Part shown: in pieces, positions 26,068 to 32,796 of the stretch
Numbering within the stretch: position 1 is the first letter of the stretch
How the letters are laid out: each line of letters starts with the position of its first letter
NCBI RefSeq assembly: GCF_000737195.2
Contig: NZ_JALM01000033.1
Location: forward strand, 1 to 34,589
Source: Sciscionella sediminilitoris
GTDB taxonomy: Bacteria; Actinomycetota; Actinomycetes; Mycobacteriales; Pseudonocardiaceae
Direction of reading: 5' to 3'
Length of the DNA: 34,589 nt
Position numbers and translations under genes: made by a program
Notes under the pieces: model-generated
Told to the model about the DNA's origin: nothing
The model's database searches: none
Seen by the model: only the letters and a program-made list of their open reading frames with translations

Positions 26068-26929
26068 CGGCGGCCTGCCCCGCGTAGCGCTCCCGCAGAT
26101 TTTCCCAGAACGGCAGGCCGAGCGCGTCGAACATGCCGCGCGGCGAATCCTGCCCATCCGTACCCACGTCTCCGTGCCTCGCACGTTCCAGCGCGGCACG
26201 CATCGCGGCAGCCGCGCTGCCCACGCACAGGCCTGGCATGATCACCAGCGCGTAGCCGAGTTCGGCGAGCTCGGCCAATTCGACCTGCGGCGTCTTGCCG
26301 CGCGGAACCAGATTGAACAACGCAGGCGCCGTCACCTCGGCAGGCACCCGCCGCACCTCGTCGACCGAGCCCGGTGCTTCGAGAAACACCAGATCAGCAC
26401 CGGCCTCGGCGTACAGGTTGACCCGCCGCACCGCCTCATCGAAACCGTGCACGGCACAGGCATCGGTACGCCCGATCAGCACCGTTTCCGGATCGCGCCG
26501 GGCCGCCGCGGCGGCTTCGATCTTGCGGGCGAACTCCTCGGCGTCCACGACCCGCTTGCCGTCGAGGTGACCGCAGCGCTTCGGGAACTCCTGGTCCTCG
26601 AGCTGGATCGCCGCGGCACCCACCCGCTCGTAGAGTTGGACCGTGCGGTAGGCGTGCGTGACATCACCGAAGCCGGTGTCCGCGTCCGCGATGACCGGGA
26701 CGTCCATCCTGCACGAAACCAGCGACAACTGCTGCACGAACTCCGTCTGCGTAGCGAGGCCGACGTCCGGCAGCCCGTTCACCGCCGCGACAGCCGCGCC
26801 CGACAGGTAGCCGGCACGGAACCCCGCGCTCACCGTCAATGCCGCGGACAGCCCGTCGAACACGCCGGGCGCCACCACCGCAGACCGCTCGGCAAGCAGC
26901 TCCCGCAACCGGGAACGGATCTCCGACAC
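26060..26929 (-). CDS. ICL/PEP-mutase superfamily lyase (2-methylisocitrate/dimethylmalate lyase type)
   Basis: A 289-residue alpha/beta-barrel lyase that splits a 2-substituted malate or isocitrate into pyruvate (or a 2-oxo acid) and a carboxylic acid, using Mg2+. Metal-binding IADADTGFG lies at 80-88, QLEDQEFP at 109-116, and the catalytic-loop PKRCGH at 116-121 with Cys119. That Cys loop separates true lyases from PEP mutases. Length equals PrpB. GTG at 26929 has AAGGAG seven bases upstream and is chosen over far longer upstream frames that would run into the IS element. It is the first gene of the six-gene operon. PrpB, dimethylmalate lyase and citramalate-type activities are all possible. 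Confidence 0.92.
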   Translation of the reverse strand: MSEIRSRLRELLAERSAVVAPGVFDGLSAALTVSAGFRAGYLSGAAVAAVNGLPDVGLATQTEFVQQLSLVSCRMDVPVIADADTGFGDVTHAYRTVQLYERVGAAAIQLEDQEFPKRCGHLDGKRVVDAEEFARKIEAAAAARRDPETVLIGRTDACAVHGFDEAVRRVNLYAEAGADLVFLEAPGSVDEVRRVPAEVTAPALFNLVPRGKTPQVELAELAELGYALVIMPGLCVGSAAAAMRAALERARHGDVGTDGQDSPRGMFDALGLPFWENLRERYAGQAADA

Positions 26930-26951
26930 GAAACCACTCCTTCGCAATGCT

Positions 26952-26978
26952 GCATCGTGAGCATGATTGCCACAATGC
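26952..26978 (-). promoter_or_regulatory. Inverted repeat upstream of the lyase operon, candidate operator
   Basis: GCATCGTG (26952-26959) and CACAATGC (26971-26978) form an inverted repeat with one mismatch and an 11-base spacer, about 23 bases upstream of the lyase start codon. The place fits an operator or activator site for the operon. The IclR regulator now encoded beyond the IS element is the likeliest candidate, but its own upstream palindrome has a different sequence, so the link is not proven. Confidence 0.4.
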
Positions 26979-27019
26979 GGTTCACTTTCCGATGAAGTGT
27001 CCCCCCTAATCGGTTGTAG

Positions 27020-27320
27020 TGATGGTTCTTCCGGCTTGTAATCGAGTCGGTTGGCGCTGGTCCTCCGGTGGGCGACGCCTGGGTCCTCCCCGTCGTTCGA
27101 CGACTTCTGACAGAACGGCGCGTCTGCCGGTGGACCAGCGATCGTGGTGCTGGGATGTCGTTGCTCGAGTCCGCCGCAGGAGGTGACCTCTTCTCGTGTT
27201 TTCCCGAGCCGTGAGCTCTTCGATAGAACGAGGTTCCTGCGGTGTGCTGGAGTCACGAACGGCTACTGAGATGACGGACCATCGAGTCCCGCGATTAGGG
27301 CGCTGCGTGACCCTGCCTGG
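27020..27320 (+). ncRNA. Candidate IS110 bridge RNA with donor guide
   Basis: The left end folds into successive stems. Stem I: 27055-27068 with 27127-27140, 14 pairs with one mismatch, enclosing a loop with a small hairpin at 27091-27102 (target-loop candidate). Stem II: 27174-27181 with 27235-27242 and 27186-27190 with 27230-27234. Stem III: GTCACG 27252-27257 with CGTGAC 27306-27311, enclosing a hairpin GGAC/GTCC (27276-27289). In the right side of loop III, CGATTAGGG (27292-27300) is the exact complement of CCCTAATCG at the left terminus (27004-27012), as a right donor guide should be. In the left side, AACGGCT (27258-27264) matches AAGGGCT at the right end (28618-28624) at six of seven bases, as a left donor guide would. 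RNA ends are approximate. Confidence 0.65.
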
Positions 27321-27359
27321 ACCCGTGAACAGCAGAAACACTAAAGGAGACGTGACAGC

Positions 27360-28592
27360 TTGACACTGTTCTGCGGCATCGACTGGGCCAACTCCCACCA
27401 CGATGTCGCCATCATCAACGACACCGGCACCGTGGTCGCGAAAGCCCGCATCGGCGACGACGCGGCCGGGTTCGCCTGTCTGCTGGACCTGCTGGCCGAG
27501 GCCGGTGACACCCCCGAGGCGCAGATCCCGGTCGGGATCGAAATCGACCACGGGCTGCTCGCCTCGACGTTGCGCGCGACCGGTCGCACCATTTACGCGA
27601 TCAACCCACTCTCGGCGTCGCGGTATCGGGCCCGGCACCAGGTTTCGGGCGCGAAATCCGACGCCGCGGACGCGGTCATGCTGGCCAACATCATCCGCCA
27701 GGACGTCGACGCGCACCGGCCAATGCCCGCCGACACCGACCTCGCCCAGGCTGTCCGGGTGCTGGCACGCGCGCAGCAGGACGCGGTCTGGGCCCGTCAG
27801 CAGCTGGGCAACCAACTGCGGTCGCTGCTCAAGGAGTTTTACCCGGCCGCGCTGGAGGCGTTCGCCGGACAGCCCGAGAAAGGCCTGGCCCGCCGGGACG
27901 CCCGCACCGTCCTCGCGGCCGCCCCGACACCCGCGCTCGCGGCGAAGCTGACCCGAACACGACTGCGAACGTTGCTGACCAAATCCGGGCGACGCCGCAA
28001 CGTCGATACCGACGTCGACCGGCTCTATGGGATCTTCCGGGCGGAGCGGTTGCGGCAGCCACCCGTGGTGGAGAATGCGATGGGTATTCAGTTTTCCGCT
28101 CTGCTGAGCCAATTCGAGGCCGCCTGCGGTGCCGCCGACGACCTGGCGGAGGCCGCGCGGACACATTTTGAACAGCACCCGGACGCCAAGATCATCACCA
28201 GTTTCCCCGGTCTCGGGTTGCTGGCCGGCGCCCGGGTGCTCGCCGAAATCGGAGACGACCGAACTCGCTTCACCGACCCACGCGGCCTGAAAGCCTACGC
28301 CGGATCCGCGCCGATCACCCGCGCCAGCGGCCGAAAAACCGTTGTCTTGCACCGGCACATCAAAAACCGGCGCCTGGCAGCGGTCGGACCGGTCTGGGCA
28401 CTCTCGTCGCTGCGCGCCTCGCCAGGGGCGAGACGTCACTTCGACGCTCGCCGCGCCGCCGGAGACTGGAACCACCAAGCCCAACGCCACCTGTTCAACA
28501 AATTCCTCGGACAGCTCCACCACTGCCTGCAAACGCGCTGCCTCTACGACGAACATCAGGCCTTTCCACCTCCACTCGCCGTCGCGGCTTGA
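27360..28592 (+). CDS. IS110-family DEDD transposase (bridge-RNA-guided recombinase type)
   Basis: A 410-residue recombinase. The N-terminal RuvC-like domain has the full DEDD set: Asp8 (GIDWA), Glu61 (GIEIDHG), Asp101 and Asp104 (KSDAADAV). A helical linker lies at about 130-270, and the C-terminal Tnp domain has SFPGLGLLAGARVLAEIGD at 281-299 and GSAPITRASGRK with Ser323 at the place of the catalytic serine. All catalytic residues are intact, so the element may be active. The start is TTG at 27360 with AAAGGAG ten bases upstream; no better in-frame start exists. It cuts and rejoins DNA without free ends, using guide RNA from its left end. Confidence 0.93.
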   Translation: MTLFCGIDWANSHHDVAIINDTGTVVAKARIGDDAAGFACLLDLLAEAGDTPEAQIPVGIEIDHGLLASTLRATGRTIYAINPLSASRYRARHQVSGAKSDAADAVMLANIIRQDVDAHRPMPADTDLAQAVRVLARAQQDAVWARQQLGNQLRSLLKEFYPAALEAFAGQPEKGLARRDARTVLAAAPTPALAAKLTRTRLRTLLTKSGRRRNVDTDVDRLYGIFRAERLRQPPVVENAMGIQFSALLSQFEAACGAADDLAEAARTHFEQHPDAKIITSFPGLGLLAGARVLAEIGDDRTRFTDPRGLKAYAGSAPITRASGRKTVVLHRHIKNRRLAAVGPVWALSSLRASPGARRHFDARRAAGDWNHQAQRHLFNKFLGQLHHCLQTRCLYDEHQAFPPPLAVAA

Positions 28593-28662
28593 CTGCTAAC
28601 AACCTGAGATGTCTGTCAAGGGCTTGACAGGGGGGACAGCGGCATGCAAGTTTGGCCACTTA

Positions 28663-28679
28663 GCGGCAACTATTGCCGC
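28663..28679. promoter_or_regulatory. Palindrome upstream of the IclR gene
   Basis: GCGGCAA-CTA-TTGCCGC is a perfect 7-bp inverted repeat with a three-base spacer, 24 bases before the chosen IclR start codon. The size and place fit an IclR-family dimer site for autoregulation. Confidence 0.6.
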
Positions 28680-28703
28680 ACTGTGGGAAGCGAGGTCGTC
28701 AAC

Positions 28704-29486
28704 GTGCCACCCGATCGGGAACGAACCGACGGCGGTTCGGTGCAGGTCGTGCGCAAGTCAGCACAGATACTCGACTGCTTCTCCGCTACGACCCCGAGGC
28801 TGCGCGCCTCCGACATCGTTCAGGCCACCGGCATGCCGACCTCGACCGTCGCACGCATCCTGCGCACCCTGGTCGGCGAGAACCTGCTCCAGCGTCAGGG
28901 ACAGGAGTACAGCATCGGCCTGCGTGTCACCGCCTGGTCCGCGGCGGCGAAAGCCGGATCCGATCTGCTCGCCGCGGCCGGACCGCACATCACCGCGCTG
29001 CGCGACCGCAGCCGGGAATCCTGCGGCATCTACGTCCGCCAGGGCACTAACCGGGTCTCCGTGCTCGGCGCCGAATCCACGCACTCCATCATCTACCGCG
29101 GCTACATAGGCCAAATCCTGCCGCTGCAGGCGAGCGCGGCCGGGAAAGTGCTGATGGCCTACGACGAACAGGCCCATCAGGCGGTACTCGAAGAAGGGTT
29201 ACCCGGCTACACCGAACACAGCATCACCGACCCGCAGGTGCTCGAGAAGCTGCTCGACCAGGTCCGCGAACAGGGCTGGGCCTTCACCGAGGAGGAACGG
29301 GAACCCGGACTGAACTCACTGGCCGCGCCCATTTTCGGGGCAGGAGAAACGCTCGTCGCCGCCGTCGCCATTGGCGCGCCGTCGTTCCGGCTGACCAGAG
29401 CCGTCGCCGAGGAACTCTCGGCCGATGTCACGGCGACCGCCGCCGCGATCTCCCGCGCCCTGCTGGCAGGCGAACCAGCGCAGTAA
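28704..29486 (+). CDS. IclR-family transcriptional regulator
   Basis: A 260-residue regulator. A winged helix at about residues 13-70 (VQVVRKSAQILDCFSATTPR, ASDIVQATGMPTSTVARILR, then the wing GQEYSIGLRV) is followed by the IclR effector domain with LPLQASAAGKVLMAYD near 148-163 and WAFTEEEREPGLNSLAAPIF near 200-219. GTG at 28704 is chosen, with GCGAGG eight bases upstream; earlier in-frame starts at 28683 and 28644 exist but the latter would cover the palindrome. IclR proteins commonly control degradation of organic acids and aromatics, so before the IS110 insertion it was probably the divergent regulator of the lyase operon. It may also act on the downstream Dabb gene. Confidence 0.9.
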   Translation: MPPDRERTDGGSVQVVRKSAQILDCFSATTPRLRASDIVQATGMPTSTVARILRTLVGENLLQRQGQEYSIGLRVTAWSAAAKAGSDLLAAAGPHITALRDRSRESCGIYVRQGTNRVSVLGAESTHSIIYRGYIGQILPLQASAAGKVLMAYDEQAHQAVLEEGLPGYTEHSITDPQVLEKLLDQVREQGWAFTEEEREPGLNSLAAPIFGAGETLVAAVAIGAPSFRLTRAVAEELSADVTATAAAISRALLAGEPAQ

Positions 29487-29669
29487 CCACCCACCGCACC
29501 GAACACCGCAGTGTCCACACGGTCAGCACGGCACGGAACGCGGTCACCACCAGCCTCGTACTGATAGGCACAGCATATCCTCTGCCAACGACTCAATCAC
29601 CGATGTCGATCGGCGGCAATCAACAGCATTGAAAACCATCGCAGTTGATGCAACCTTCAAGCGCGTTAG

Positions 29670-29703
29670 CATGGTATTGCCGACCGGGGTCGGCAATACC
29701 ATG
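29670..29703. promoter_or_regulatory. 34-bp perfect palindrome before the Dabb gene
   Basis: Two 16-base arms, CATGGTATTGCCGACC and its exact complement, flank GG. The palindrome ends 17 bases before the Dabb start codon. There is no T-run and the following bases carry the ribosome site (AAAGG), so it looks more like an operator or a 5'-leader hairpin than a terminator. The half-site contains ATTGCCG, which also occurs in the palindrome upstream of the IclR gene. Confidence 0.6.
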
Positions 29704-29720
29704 TCGAAGAAAGGCAAGCC

Positions 29721-30110
29721 GTGATTCATCACAGCATCCGATTCACCTTCAGGCCCGATGTCACCGCAGAACAGCGTGAGCAGGTCCTGGAAAGCCTGCG
29801 CCACCAAGGCCGCTCCATTCCAGAAGTGCGGTCCTTCATCGTCGGCCGCGACCACGGCGGCGAATACGAATGGGGCGCCACCTACCTGATCGAAGACCTC
29901 GACAGCTACTGGAACTACCTCATCCACCCCACTCATCTGCACACCGACCGAATCGGCTGGCCATTACTCGACCAGTTCCTCTCCTTCGACATCACCGACG
30001 ACCTAGACCCCGAACTCGGCAACAAGATCGCCACACTGCACCAGCGCCGATTCAACGAATACCCGGAACTCGCGAACATCATCAACGATCAATACTCCCA
30101 AGGCTCCTGA
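29721..30110 (+). CDS. Dabb-domain (stress-responsive alpha-beta barrel) protein
   Basis: A 129-residue single-domain dimeric alpha-beta barrel. It starts MIHHSIRFTFRPDVTAEQRE, a typical Dabb opening with the His and hydrophobic strand, and has SFIVGRDHGGEYEWGATYLI near 38-57 and the helix-and-strand end HLHTDRIGWPLLDQFLSFDI. Dabb proteins are small stress-response proteins or, in some pathways, cyclases and isomerases of polyketide-like substrates. The start is GTG at 29721 with AAAGG six bases upstream. It follows the IclR gene after 234 bases and a large palindrome. Its role with the acid operon is unknown. Confidence 0.85.
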   Translation: MIHHSIRFTFRPDVTAEQREQVLESLRHQGRSIPEVRSFIVGRDHGGEYEWGATYLIEDLDSYWNYLIHPTHLHTDRIGWPLLDQFLSFDITDDLDPELGNKIATLHQRRFNEYPELANIINDQYSQGS

Positions 30111-30118
30111 TCTGACAT

Positions 30119-30153
30119 CCACTGTCCGAACGGTCACTTTTGTGGACAGGTGG
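30119..30153 (+). terminator. Imperfect hairpin after the Dabb gene
   Basis: CCACTGTCC (30119-30127) pairs with GGACAGGTGG (30144-30153) with one bulged base. It lies nine bases after the Dabb stop codon. No T-run follows, so termination is only a suggestion from its place. Confidence 0.3.
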
Positions 30154-30519
30154 CCGAACCAAGCCAGCTATTACCAATACCGTCAGCGGGCACAGGAATG
30201 AGGGATCCTTTCGATGTTACCGCCGGAGGGTCCGTAACGGGTTGATCTGACAGCCCCACGGGTGAAGCCAGATCTGCTGACCACCTGAATGTCAGGGATG
30301 GGCGGCAAGACGCGATGTGGCGCTGCTTTCGGATCGAACCGCTGTCGGCGCCTGCCGTGCGTATCGCGCGGTAGACAGTAATCGAATCGTCCTCGCCGCC
30401 GGAGAGGCGAGAAACATCGCGTAGCAGCGTCCGAATGAGTACGAGAGCGCCTCAACGTCACGTGTGAGCGGACGCAGTTTTCGCGGCCCCAACAAGGGTC
30501 ATGGTCACGTGAGTCTCGT
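30154..30519. other. Non-coding, apparently decayed stretch
   Basis: About 370 bases with no frame that has both a start with a ribosome site and a recognisable protein. The long minus-strand frame here (30183-30656) is rich in Arg, Ser and Cys and shows no domain, so I treat it as chance. A small hairpin, CTCGCC/GGCGAG near 30392-30410, is the only clear structure. GC content is lower than in the neighbouring genes. Confidence 0.5.
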
Positions 30520-30706
30520 TCAATCCACCGACCGGCCCTCGAGTTCGAGTACCGCTTCCAGAACCGCCAAGAGCGCGGGGCTCTGATCGTCGCGCCGACA
30601 GGCCAGCCGCAGGTCCACATCGGAAAAGAGGCCTTCCGTGTCACCATTCGGGACATAAGCCGTCCTGCGCTGCGCGCATGGCCAACGGCAGCAACACACG
30701 CGGGTC
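30520..30706 (-). pseudogene. Decayed C-terminus of a regulator, perhaps LysR-type
   Basis: On the minus strand one frame ends in DTEGLFSDVDLRLACRRDDQ, SPALLAVLEAVLELEG and a stop at 30520. It resembles the last strand and helix of LysR-type effector domains (VxLRLAxRRDDxSPA). Upstream, at 30659-30706, a different frame reads DPRVLLPLAMRAAQDG and then a stop. No start codon or helix-turn-helix is present. I take this as the frameshifted tail of a lost gene; the family is a guess from a short match. Confidence 0.3.
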
Positions 30707-30819
30707 TATCGGCGTCCTTCTACAGCACCACCCCGGACAGCCCCATGGAGTACTGGGAAGCCGCAAGCGCGAGTAGCGCGACCGGCTCACCGTCGCCGCG
30801 GGCGAGGTTGCACTGTGAG

Positions 30820-31989
30820 TTACCGCGGCGGCGACAGAGGAAGGACTGCACCAGCTCGATCAGCGATGGTGCGCAGGTGATCGCCCCACCTTTCACGACA
30901 AGCCGGGCACAGTCCAACGCCGGAAAACTCGCCAAGCTCAGCGGTACCGTAGAACTCCTTGCGTATGCAGTCCGGACACTTTTCTTCGTCCGGCCGCTCG
31001 AGCATCTCAGCGAAACCGTCGAACAGCAGGCGATCTTGCAGTGTCATGACTTGTGTGTAGCGTTCTTCGAAGTCCTCCGCCGTGCGCGGATCGCTGCGGT
31101 ACCAGAGCTTGAAGTTCTTGCGGGCCTCGTCGATCACCGCTTGCGTCTCCGGCCGTCCGGCCATCAGGCCATCCTCGACGAACCGGTACCGGCGCATCAT
31201 GAGGTGGATGGGTCCGCCGACGAAGCGGCAGAATTGCACAGCCGCACGCCGATCCGGCCGATGAGACCAGTTCGCATCCAGCGCCCAGAGGACTTCGCGG
31301 TTGGCCCGGTAGGCGTCCTGCCGGAGTTGGGGGTCGGCGTACGCGAAGACATTGCAGATCTCGCCCTCCGCGCGGTGCTTGTGGAAGGCCACGCTGTCGT
31401 ACAACGTGGCGGCAACCTCCATCAGTGCCCGGTATTCCGGCTCGGAGAGCCAGTTTTCGCTGTCATTGCAGGCGATTGCCGCATTGAGGTAGAAGCGGAA
31501 CATGCCATCGCAGTCACGGATGCGAAAGTAGTCGGCGGGAGAATGAGCAAGCGCCTCGGCATAGCGCTGATACAGCCGCGAACCGCGTCGGTTGCTGGCC
31601 TTTTCGGTCATGAACAGCAGTGACGCACGATATTCGCGGCCCATGGGCTCGCGCATCGATGTGCCGCCGAACAAGATATCGAGTTGTTCGTCGATGTCAT
31701 AGCCGAGCGGGCAAGGGTCATTGACGACATCGAGTAGGGCACCGTTGTACTCGGCGACGATGGCAATGCCGCCGAGTCGAGCGAGCGCGATGTAACGGTC
31801 CCAGTTGGTGTACTCGGGTACCACGCAACGGTTGTACTCCCACGTGACCGCAAGCGCCTCAGGAATCTTCTCCGACGGTATGGCGCTGGAGCGCATGTCG
31901 TCGGCAAGAACATCGGGATAGAACCAACGATCCCCGGAGAAAGCGTCCGGTACAGGTCTTTCCGACGCGATCGAAGTACGAGTACTCAC
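30820..31989 (-). CDS. Unrecognised 389-residue protein with C-terminal CxxC...CxxC pair
   Basis: I do not recognise this family. The protein is soluble, mostly helical and rich in Arg, Asp, Tyr and Trp (for example EYTNWDRYIALARLGG, DYFRIRDCDGMFRFYLNAAI, MMRRYRFVEDGLMAG). Near residues 342-369 CPDC and CPAC are about 20 residues apart, a likely zinc-binding ribbon or knuckle. The start is GTG at 31989, with GAGG seven bases upstream. No signal peptide or membrane helix is seen. It stands between decayed DNA and a broken transposase gene, and codon use is clearly that of a real gene, with third-position GC high. The neighbours give no hint of function. Confidence 0.75.
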   Translation of the reverse strand: MSTRTSIASERPVPDAFSGDRWFYPDVLADDMRSSAIPSEKIPEALAVTWEYNRCVVPEYTNWDRYIALARLGGIAIVAEYNGALLDVVNDPCPLGYDIDEQLDILFGGTSMREPMGREYRASLLFMTEKASNRRGSRLYQRYAEALAHSPADYFRIRDCDGMFRFYLNAAIACNDSENWLSEPEYRALMEVAATLYDSVAFHKHRAEGEICNVFAYADPQLRQDAYRANREVLWALDANWSHRPDRRAAVQFCRFVGGPIHLMMRRYRFVEDGLMAGRPETQAVIDEARKNFKLWYRSDPRTAEDFEERYTQVMTLQDRLLFDGFAEMLERPDEEKCPDCIRKEFYGTAELGEFSGVGLCPACRERWGDHLRTIADRAGAVLPLSPPR

Positions 31990-32129
31990 GAACGAACCTC
32001 ACAATCATCCGAAGCGGATCCCTCGGGGACCATGACTGTGTCGGCAACCGTAGAAGGACCGGTAGGACCTGTCGATCCGTGGTTCCGCCGCGCGGAACCC
32101 CCGAAAACTCCAAGGAGGTGGCAGGCGGT

Positions 32130-32790
32130 ATGAGCGGGCAAAGGGTGCTCCGCGGTTGTCGGTGGAGCAGAAGGTGCAGGCCGTGCTCGGGCATGAGTTT
32201 TCGATCGCCGAGGCGGCCCGGCGGTACGGCGTAGCGGAATACACGATTGCCCGTTGGCGGGATTGGTTCGTCGCTGCGGGCATCGCGCGGCTGGAGCAGC
32301 GCACCCCACCGGGCCCGGATGGACAGGCTGGGACCGCGGAGGTGCGCCGGTCGCGGACAGCGAACCAGCAACTCAAGCCGACGCCGGTGGAGACGACGGT
32401 GCACGTGCGGATCCGACAGAGAGCGGCGAACAGGTCCAGCGGACCCCTTCCCCAGCATGAAGCCCTAAGGAACCAATACCGGATGCCGGTCACCCGATTC
32501 GCCCGCTGGCCGGTATTCCGGAGCGGAGCTACCGGCGCCGGCTCGCCCGCACCCGGCACGAACTGCCCGTCAAGGGCCCTTTGTCGCACCCGGCCTGCGA
32601 GCGGATCGACCGGTCGCGGTCAAGTACGCCGCGGCCTGGCCCGCGTGGGGCCACTGCAAGATCGCCGCCCTGCTCCGCGCCGACGGGCACCGGGTATCGA
32701 CCTCGATCGTCGCCCGGATCCTGCGGGCACGCGGGCTGATGCTGCCGCAAAGGTTCCGCGCCGAAGGGAAGGCCGAGAGGTGGGCGGATG
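32130..32790 (+). pseudogene. Frameshifted transposase remnant, IS3-like with IS481-like core
   Basis: Parts of a transposase appear in different frames on the plus strand. Residues LSVEQKVQAVLGHEF and SIAEAARRYGVAEYTIARWR (from 32156) form a helix-turn-helix of ORFA type. IPERSYRRRLARTRHELPVK (near 32515) and KYAAAWPAWGHCKIAALLRA, DGHRVSTSIVARILRARGL (near 32625-32740) belong to the start of an ORFB-type integrase. An ATG at 32130 with AAGGAGG upstream is out of frame with the helix-turn-helix. At least two frameshifts and loss of the DDE catalytic domain show that it is dead. It stops where the convergent oxidoreductase gene begins. Confidence 0.75.
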
Positions 32791-32796
32791 TGAGGG

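Larger units (their letters stand above)
27006..28624 (+). mobile_element. IS110-family insertion sequence, about 1.62 kb
   Basis: The element holds one DEDD transposase gene and a long left non-coding end of about 350 bases, the layout of the IS110 group, whose left end encodes a bridge RNA. IS110 elements have no terminal inverted repeats and share a 2-base core with the target. I set the ends by the internal donor-guide match: core CT at 27006-27007 (left end CT-AATCG) and CT at 28623-28624 (right end AAGGG-CT). Removing 27006-28622 restores a perfect palindrome at the target, which supports these ends. It sits between the lyase operon and its putative IclR regulator. Ends are inferred and could be off by a few bases. 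Confidence 0.8.
26998..28638. repeat. Target palindrome split by the IS110 element
   Basis: TGTCCCCCCT at 26998-27007 and AGGGGGGACA at 28629-28638 are exact inverse complements. With the IS ends placed at the CT cores, the empty site would read TGTCCCCCCT-TGAC-AGGGGGGACA: a perfect 10-bp inverted repeat with a four-base spacer. The two arms therefore belong to the original intergenic DNA and not to the element. Before insertion the palindrome lay between the divergent lyase operon and IclR gene. Confidence 0.65.

Noticed and set aside
24982-26241. Long plus-strand open frame opposite the LeuC-like gene, and similar long frames opposite other genes
   Set aside because: They are antisense shadows of high-GC coding DNA with Arg/Pro/Gly-rich, domain-free translations; the minus-strand genes have motifs and ribosome sites.
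28624-28629. TTGACA near the right end as the -35 of a promoter formed on circularisation of the IS
   Set aside because: With the chosen core at 28623-28624 this hexamer lies in the flank, outside the element. The right-end sequence that would join the left end has no good -35.
26998-28638. The 10-bp TGTCCCCCCT/AGGGGGGACA pair as terminal inverted repeats of the IS
   Set aside because: IS110-group elements lack such repeats, and the internal donor-guide match places the ends inside them. The arms join to a perfect palindrome when the element is removed, so they are better read as target DNA.
29670-29703. 34-bp palindrome as a terminator of the IclR gene
   Set aside because: It lies about 180 bases past the IclR stop and right before the Dabb ribosome site, with no T-run.
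30183-30656. Possible 157-residue gene on the minus strand
   Set aside because: No domain, odd composition (Arg, Cys, Trp), no ribosome site; part of it overlaps a different frame with LysR-like residues.
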